The notes under the pieces are model-generated. The model worked only from the letters and a program-made list of their open reading frames with translations. It was not told the origin of the DNA and made no database searches. The position numbers and the translations under genes are program-made. Shown here piece by piece: positions 5,808 through 9,278 of a stretch of DNA of 9,278 nt. Position 1 is the stretch's first letter; every line of letters starts with the position of its first letter. This DNA comes from CAZWBR01 sp964404205 (GTDB taxonomy: Bacteria; Bacteroidota; Bacteroidia; Bacteroidales; Prolixibacteraceae), in the NCBI GenBank assembly GCA_964404205.1, contig CAYOJD010000113.1, positions 1 to 9,278 on the forward strand, read 5' to 3'.

Positions 5808-7463
5808 TTATGCCTTCTCTAATTGAAGGGTTTTGGTGGTTGCATCGCAAACAATGCCTGGTCCCCAGTATTGAATCGGCCCGGGATAAACATATGAGGT
5901 TTTAACGGCCCACTCATCACGCTTGGCAGCATATGCCTTGAAAGGTGCACCATCGAGTTTTACCAGCGCTTTTTGGATAACCGGCTTCATGTGCCCATGG
6001 CGACGTTCCATGTTCATCATCATCGTAATAGGAACTCCACCTGCAATCCATTCATTGGCGGGTGCCGTGGTATTTCTTACGGAAGACATGTAACCCGATT
6101 TCCCGTTGGCAATCAATACCGATGCGGTATATCCCAATGAATAGCAGTAGTCTGCATCAAAATTCGAAGGGGCAGCACAACGACCTTCGTATCCGAAGAA
6201 GTGGTTCTGGGCAGAAAATTTGCCTTTGTACTGACCTGTCTTTTTCATTTCTGACAAACGAATTTCGACCATGTCAATCAACAACTTTTCTGTTTCAATT
6301 TTGGAAACCTGAACGTTACCATGTGGGTCGCGGTCGAGGGTAAGCTGTTTGGCAATACCGGCCGGAAGCGAAGCAAATACTTTGGCCGACTCTTTGGTGA
6401 GGTTGGCAATCACAAAGTCGCTTTTGGCTTTATCGTCGGCAATGGCTTTGAACTGGTCGGCAGTGGCATGTCCTTCGGCCAACAGGTCGTTCAATTCCGA
6501 AATCAAGATTTTCATCTCGGGTATAAATTCAATCAACCCTTCGGGAATCAATGCTACACCAAAGTTCTCCTTGTTTTCGGCACGTTTGGCAATAATGTCA
6601 GCAATGTCATTAACAATTTGTCCGAGGGTTTGCTCGTTGCCTGCAACTTCTTCCGATATCAGACAAATGTTCGGTTGTGTTTGCAGGGCGCATTCCAAAC
6701 CGATGTGTGAAGCTGAACGACCCATTAATTTGATAAAGTGCCAGTATTTTTTGGCTGAATTGGCATCACGCATGATGTTGCCAATCAGTTCTGAGTAAAC
6801 CTTGCATGCTGTATCGAAACCAAAAGAGGTTTCAATCATTTCGTTTTTCAGGTCACCATCAATGGTCTTTGGGCAACCGATAACCTGAATCCCTGTATTT
6901 TTCTGTAAATAGTATTCGGCCAATACGCAGGCGTTTGTATTTGAATCGTCGCCGCCAATAACAATAAGTGCTTTGATGCCAAGCTTATTGCAGATTTCTA
7001 CTCCCAAATCAAATTGAGCCGTCTCTTCGAGTTTGGTTCGACCCGAACCAATAATATCGAAACCACCGGTGTTTCGGTATTCGTCAATAATGGCGGCGGT
7101 CAGTTCGAGATATTTATGGTCAACCAATCCACCCGGACCGCCAAGAAAACCATACAGTTTATTGGCTGGGTTCAGTTTTTTCAGTCCGTCGAAAATGCCT
7201 GAAATAACATTATGGCCACCAGGTGCCTGACCGCCTGAAAGGATTACACCAACATTGACGGCCGGGAATTGCGCAGTCGCACCACCCTCTTCAAAGGTGA
7301 TTAATGGCATCCCGTAGGTGTTTGGGAATAACTTGAGAATATCAGCCTGATCGGCAACCGATTCAGTGTTTTTCCCGGTAACTACTTTTACCGCTCCCTG
7401 AAGGGCTTTGGGAAGTTTCGGTGAATACCTGGCTCTTTCAATCTGCAAAGCGCTCTTTGTCAT
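5808..7463 (-). CDS. pfp: Pyrophosphate-fructose-6-phosphate 1-phosphotransferase (PPi-PFK, long form)
   Basis: This cytosolic enzyme reversibly phosphorylates fructose 6-phosphate with pyrophosphate instead of ATP, serving glycolysis and gluconeogenesis. The 551-residue length is that of the long, plant-like PPi-PFK group; ATP-dependent bacterial enzymes are about 320. The donor choice is readable: GGDDSNTNA (170-178) has Asp173 where ATP enzymes have Gly, and PKTIDGD (198-204) has Lys199 where they have Gly. These two residues are the accepted PPi signature. Other family motifs are ILSGGQAPGGHN (74-85), MGRSASHIGLE (247-257), PEGL (308-311) and GYEGR (424-428). Asp202 is the expected catalytic base. 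The ATG at 7463 gives MTKSALQIERARYSPKLP and is preceded by an A-rich leader. It has its own well-formed promoter at 7509-7539 and the shared terminator at 5761-5789, so it is probably monocistronic. Confidence 0.97.
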   Translation of the reverse strand: MTKSALQIERARYSPKLPKALQGAVKVVTGKNTESVADQADILKLFPNTYGMPLITFEEGGATAQFPAVNVGVILSGGQAPGGHNVISGIFDGLKKLNPANKLYGFLGGPGGLVDHKYLELTAAIIDEYRNTGGFDIIGSGRTKLEETAQFDLGVEICNKLGIKALIVIGGDDSNTNACVLAEYYLQKNTGIQVIGCPKTIDGDLKNEMIETSFGFDTACKVYSELIGNIMRDANSAKKYWHFIKLMGRSASHIGLECALQTQPNICLISEEVAGNEQTLGQIVNDIADIIAKRAENKENFGVALIPEGLIEFIPEMKILISELNDLLAEGHATADQFKAIADDKAKSDFVIANLTKESAKVFASLPAGIAKQLTLDRDPHGNVQVSKIETEKLLIDMVEIRLSEMKKTGQYKGKFSAQNHFFGYEGRCAAPSNFDADYCYSLGYTASVLIANGKSGYMSSVRNTTAPANEWIAGGVPITMMMNMERRHGHMKPVIQKALVKLDGAPFKAYAAKRDEWAVKTSYVYPGPIQYWGPGIVCDATTKTLQLEKA

Positions 7464-7508
7464 GGTGTTTTTATTTTATAATTTAAATTTTTTGGTTCAA
7501 AATCGGCA

Positions 7509-7539
7509 CAAAATTATAAAAAAATCGACCGGTTTTCAA
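7509..7539 (-). promoter_or_regulatory. pfp promoter (Bacteroidetes type)
   Basis: On the minus strand TTG (7539-7537) is followed after exactly 20 nt by TAATTTTG (7516-7509), an exact match to the TTG/TAnnTTTG consensus. The predicted start is near 7502, giving a leader of about 40 nt before the pfp ATG. This is the best promoter match in the window. It is interleaved with the terminator at 7518-7554: the TTG lies in that hairpin's loop. Confidence 0.65.
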
Positions 7540-7554
7540 GTAAACCGATCGATT
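7518..7554 (-). terminator. Terminator of the SPFH/RHH/zinc-ribbon operon
   Basis: On the minus strand AATCGATCGGTTT and AAACCGGTCGATT form a 13-bp stem with one G-U wobble and a 6-nt loop, followed by seven T residues. On the plus strand the wobble becomes a C-A mismatch, so the structure favours minus-strand transcripts. It lies about 48-85 bp after the zinc-ribbon gene's stop and just before pfp. Confidence 0.8.
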
Positions 7555-7585
7555 GGAATGTCAAATAATTATGAAATCATCAGTG

Positions 7586-7601
7586 ACAACCAATTGGTTG
7601 T
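7586..7601. repeat. 16-bp perfect palindrome abutting the zinc-ribbon stop codon
   Basis: ACAACCAATTGGTTGT is perfectly palindromic with no spacer and touches the TAA stop at 7604-7602. As RNA it would need to lose central pairs to make a loop, so a stable hairpin would be about 6 bp. It could be a 3'-end structure ahead of the terminator, a protein site, or chance. Confidence 0.35.
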
Positions 7602-7811
7602 TTAACTGGTAAAAAAATCAAATACGTTGCCCATTTTATTGGCTGGTGTCTGGTAAAATTCGGTATAGCTGCATTTTTCGCAAGTGACTGTAGTGAACTT
7701 CCGGTTCTGGATATCAAATATCTTGGCCCAGAAACTTCCGGCCATACGGGCTTCACCCATTTTGTAACTCTTGTATCCGCATTTCGGACAAATATATCTA
7801 CTCTTCTCCAT
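7602..7811 (-). CDS. Small zinc-ribbon protein (DUF2082-like)
   Basis: This is a 69-residue protein with two CxxC knuckles: CPKCG (Cys8, Cys11) and CEKCS (Cys44, Cys47). Together they make one four-Cys zinc ribbon. The segment between, with KIFDIQNRKFTTVTC, and the ending GNVFDFF resemble the DUF2082 family, annotated as nucleic-acid-binding zinc-ribbon proteins; the biochemical role is not established. I start it at ATG 7811 (MEKSRYICPKCG). A longer reading from 7862 would add 17 residues that overlap the upstream gene in another frame and do not look like the family. The start lies inside the end of the RHH gene: the 14 bases 7798-7811 are shared and contain that gene's TAG stop. This argues for translational coupling as the third gene of the operon. 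A terminator follows. Confidence 0.85.
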   Translation of the reverse strand: MEKSRYICPKCGYKSYKMGEARMAGSFWAKIFDIQNRKFTTVTCEKCSYTEFYQTPANKMGNVFDFFTS

Positions 7812-7989
7812 TGCTTTTGGGGTCCTTATTTTGAGGTTTATTGGCCGGAAGACGGCCGGCATTTTTTAATGATTGAAACAGAATGTACTCCACTTGTCCG
7901 TTAATGCTTCGGAATTCATCCGACGCCCATCGTTCCAAAGCATTGTATATTTCAGGATCAATGCGAAGTACAAAATTCTTTTTTGCCAT
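7798..7989 (-). CDS. Ribbon-helix-helix (Arc-type) DNA-binding protein
   Basis: This is a 63-residue protein whose first 45 residues fit the Arc/MetJ ribbon-helix-helix fold. The beta strand KNFVLRID (4-11) would insert into the major groove as a dimer. Helix A is PEIYNALERWASDEF (12-26) and helix B starts around SINGQVEYILFQSL (28-41). The tail (46-63) is polar and probably disordered. Such proteins are usually repressors, often of their own operon, and many are antitoxins. No toxin gene is adjacent, so a toxin-antitoxin reading is not supported. It starts 2 bp after the SPFH gene's stop and overlaps the zinc-ribbon gene by 14 bp, so all three are almost certainly one transcript. A candidate operator is the 11-bp-spaced direct repeat at 8854-8873. 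Confidence 0.85.
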   Translation of the reverse strand: MAKKNFVLRIDPEIYNALERWASDEFRSINGQVEYILFQSLKNAGRLPANKPQNKDPKSNGEE

Positions 7990-7991
7990 GC

Positions 7992-8837
7992 TTAATAAAT
8001 AGAACCTGCATTAATTACCGGACGGGCTGATTCGTCGGCACAGAGAACCACCAGCAGGTTGCTTACCATGGTGGCTTTCTTTTCATCGTCCAGTTCAATT
8101 ATTTCTCTGTCTTTTAATTCATCGAGCGCCAATTTAACCATTCCTACGGCTCCTTCTACCACCTTCTGTCTTGCCGAAACAATGGCCGTAGCTTGCTGGC
8201 GACGTAACATTGCTCCTGCAATTTCAGAAGCATATGCCAGATAGTTGATACGGGCCTCCATCACTTCGACTCCCGCTATTGAGAGGCGCTCGGCCAGTTC
8301 GTCTTCGAGCTGCTGATTCACCTCTTCGCCGCCTCCGCGCAATGTTATAGTGGCATCTTCGCTCTCAAAATTGTCGTACGGATAGCTGCCTGCCAGTTTG
8401 CGGATAGCTGCATCGCTCTGTATTTCAACAAAGTGTTTAAAGTCGTCAACCTCGAAAGCTGCCTTGTAGGTATCTTTTACCTTCCATACCAAAACGATTC
8501 CAATCATCACCGGATTCCCAATTTTGTCGTTGACTTTAATGGGTTCGCTGTTGATGTTGCGGGCGCAAAGCAAAATCAGTTTCCTTTTGAAAAATGGGTT
8601 GACCCATCCAAAACCACTCTGCTTTAGTGTGCCTGAATAGGCTCCGAAAAGGTTTAGTACATAACTGTCGTTGGGATTGACAATGATAAAACCTCTGGCT
8701 ATAAACACGATAAGTAATGCCGTTGGAACGATTAAAAAAGGATCGGCAGTAACGGCACCGTAAATCAAAGCGGCAATATCGGCTGCCAAAATGGCTAAGG
8801 CCGAATAGCCTGAGTAAGGTTCGTAAGTTCTTTCCAT
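7992..8837 (-). CDS. SPFH/Band 7 domain membrane protein
   Basis: This is a 281-residue inner-membrane protein of the SPFH (stomatin/prohibitin/flotillin) superfamily. Two hydrophobic segments near the N-terminus (about 12-29 and 33-52) likely form a membrane hairpin or two spans. The SPFH domain follows (about 53-220), with FIIVNPNDSYVLNLFG at its start, GFGWVNPFFKR, and a later VEVMEARINYLAYASEIAGAM segment typical of the family. A helical, charged C-terminal region (about 220-265) suits oligomerisation. Family members form large membrane-associated rings and often act as scaffolds or protease regulators. No NfeD or FtsH-type partner gene is in the window, so its job is unknown. It is the first gene of a three-gene operon with an RHH protein 2 bp downstream and a zinc-ribbon protein. 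It is divergent from uvrA, with a 171-bp gap. Confidence 0.9.
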   Translation of the reverse strand: MERTYEPYSGYSALAILAADIAALIYGAVTADPFLIVPTALLIVFIARGFIIVNPNDSYVLNLFGAYSGTLKQSGFGWVNPFFKRKLILLCARNINSEPIKVNDKIGNPVMIGIVLVWKVKDTYKAAFEVDDFKHFVEIQSDAAIRKLAGSYPYDNFESEDATITLRGGGEEVNQQLEDELAERLSIAGVEVMEARINYLAYASEIAGAMLRRQQATAIVSARQKVVEGAVGMVKLALDELKDREIIELDDEKKATMVSNLLVVLCADESARPVINAGSIY

Positions 8838-8853
8838 GGTCTTGTGTTTTTAA

Positions 8854-8873
8854 AATGATATCACAATGATATT
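8854..8873 (-). promoter_or_regulatory. Candidate RHH operator: 11-bp-spaced direct repeat
   Basis: AATGATAT occurs at 8854-8861 and 8865-8872, an 11-bp period, about one helical turn. The first copy overlaps the 8-bp palindrome TGATATCA. The site lies between the candidate SPFH promoter (8892-8899) and the ATG at 8837. Arc-type RHH dimers are known to bind adjacent half-sites about one turn apart, so autoregulation by the operon's second gene is plausible but unproven. Confidence 0.35.
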
Positions 8874-8891
8874 ATTTTAATTTATATTTTC

Positions 8892-8899
8892 CAAATTTA
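8892..8899 (-). promoter_or_regulatory. Candidate -7 element of the SPFH operon
   Basis: On the minus strand TAAATTTG is an exact TAnnTTTG match, giving a predicted start near 8885 and a leader of about 48 nt. The nearest TTG upstream (8926-8924) is 24 nt away, longer than the usual 19-21, so the -33 half is weak. Confidence 0.4.
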
Positions 8900-8966
8900 A
8901 TCCTCCTTTTCGACGGCGGTCGGCAAGGAATTTTCTATTCAAATACCTTATTCGGCGAAACTGTTG

Positions 8967-8974
8967 TAAGTTTG
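8967..8974 (+). promoter_or_regulatory. Candidate -7 element of uvrA
   Basis: TAAGTTTG is an exact TAnnTTTG match 34 bp before the uvrA ATG, but no TTG lies at the expected distance. A second near match, TATAATTTG at 8981-8989, has one base too many between TA and TTTG. No SOS-type box is recognisable; I cannot decide between the two. Confidence 0.35.
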
Positions 8975-9008
8975 CAATGGTATAATTTGGTTTAGTTATT
9001 TTTTGAAA

Positions 9009-9278
9009 ATGAGCGAAGTAAAGCAAAATCAATATATTGAGATTAAAGGTGCAAAGGTGCACAACCTGAAGAATGTCGACCTCAAAATCCCGCGAAATCA
9101 GTTTGTTGTTATCACTGGATTGTCGGGTTCAGGAAAGTCATCACTGGCCTTCGATACGTTGTATGCCGAGGGGCAGCGGCGTTATGTCGAGAGCCTTTCG
9201 TCGTATGCACGCCAGTTTCTGGGTCGTATGGACAAGCCCGAAGTGGAATATATCAAAGGGATTCCGCCGGCAATTGCC
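9009..9278 (+). CDS. uvrA: Excinuclease ABC subunit A, N-terminal part (cut by window edge)
   Basis: UvrA is the damage-recognition ATPase of nucleotide excision repair; it acts with UvrB and UvrC on DNA in the cytoplasm. The 90 visible codons start at ATG 9009 and run to the right edge; the full protein is about 940 residues, so only the first tenth is present. The sequence shows IEIKGAKVHNLKNVDLKIPR followed by the first Walker A motif GLSGSGKSS (37-45). Then come SLAFDTLYAEGQRRYVES and SLSSYARQFLGRM, which are diagnostic of UvrA. The stretch KPEVEYIKGIPPAIA (76-90) leads toward the Q-loop. The zinc fingers, signature domain and second ATPase half lie outside the window. It is divergent from the SPFH operon and preceded by an A-rich leader without a Shine-Dalgarno sequence. 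Confidence 0.97.
   Translation, partial: MSEVKQNQYIEIKGAKVHNLKNVDLKIPRNQFVVITGLSGSGKSSLAFDTLYAEGQRRYVESLSSYARQFLGRMDKPEVEYIKGIPPAIA

Noticed and set aside
7408..7605. Plus-strand frame of 65 codons across the pfp start region
   Set aside because: It covers the start of pfp, the pfp promoter and the terminator hairpin on the other strand, and shows no protein-like features.
7798..7989. Toxin-antitoxin system based on the RHH protein
   Set aside because: The neighbours are an SPFH membrane protein and a zinc-ribbon protein. No RelE, MazF, HicA, PIN or other toxin-like protein is next to it.
8877..9062. Minus-strand frame of 61 codons across the SPFH-uvrA gap
   Set aside because: It overlaps the certain uvrA start and the divergent promoter region and has no recognisable domain.

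Overview
The window looks like a chromosomal housekeeping stretch from a member of the Bacteroidota, most likely the Bacteroidales/Marinilabiliales side. I infer this from the transketolase and phosphoglycerate dehydrogenase sequence types, a long-form pyrophosphate-dependent phosphofructokinase, an OmpA protein with a Cys-paired C-terminal tail, AT-rich leaders without clear Shine-Dalgarno sequences, and promoter-like TAnnTTTG elements. I see no insertion sequence, CRISPR array, rRNA, tRNA or phage gene.

Layout, left to right. Positions 1-628 (minus) hold the N-terminal part of transketolase (tkt), cut by the window edge. Positions 741-1916 (minus) hold 3-phosphoglycerate dehydrogenase (serA). 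Positions 2054-3360 (minus) hold a translationally coupled pair: a small P-loop NTPase of the AAA_28 type followed by a Tat-exported SGNH/GDSL hydrolase. A strong terminator separates this pair from an OmpA-family outer membrane protein (3511-4674, minus). A 383-bp AT-rich divergent intergenic region follows, then rsmE (5058-5762, plus). rsmE converges on pfp (5808-7463, minus), and the two share a bidirectional terminator. Positions 7602-8837 (minus) form a compact three-gene operon: an SPFH/Band 7 membrane protein, a ribbon-helix-helix DNA-binding protein and a zinc-ribbon protein. Divergent from it, uvrA starts at 9009 (plus) and runs off the right edge.

How the genes relate. tkt, pfp and serA belong to central carbon metabolism: the pentose phosphate pathway, PPi-linked glycolysis, and the serine branch from 3-phosphoglycerate. 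rsmE (16S rRNA modification) and uvrA (nucleotide excision repair) are core information-processing genes. ompA is an envelope gene that anchors the outer membrane to peptidoglycan.

The least understood parts are the SPFH/RHH/zinc-ribbon operon and the NTPase/SGNH pair. The SPFH operon carries an 11-bp-spaced direct repeat in its leader that could be an operator for its own RHH protein. The best promoter in the window, that of pfp, is interleaved with the terminator of the SPFH operon. I do not see a dramatic new defence or mobile system here.
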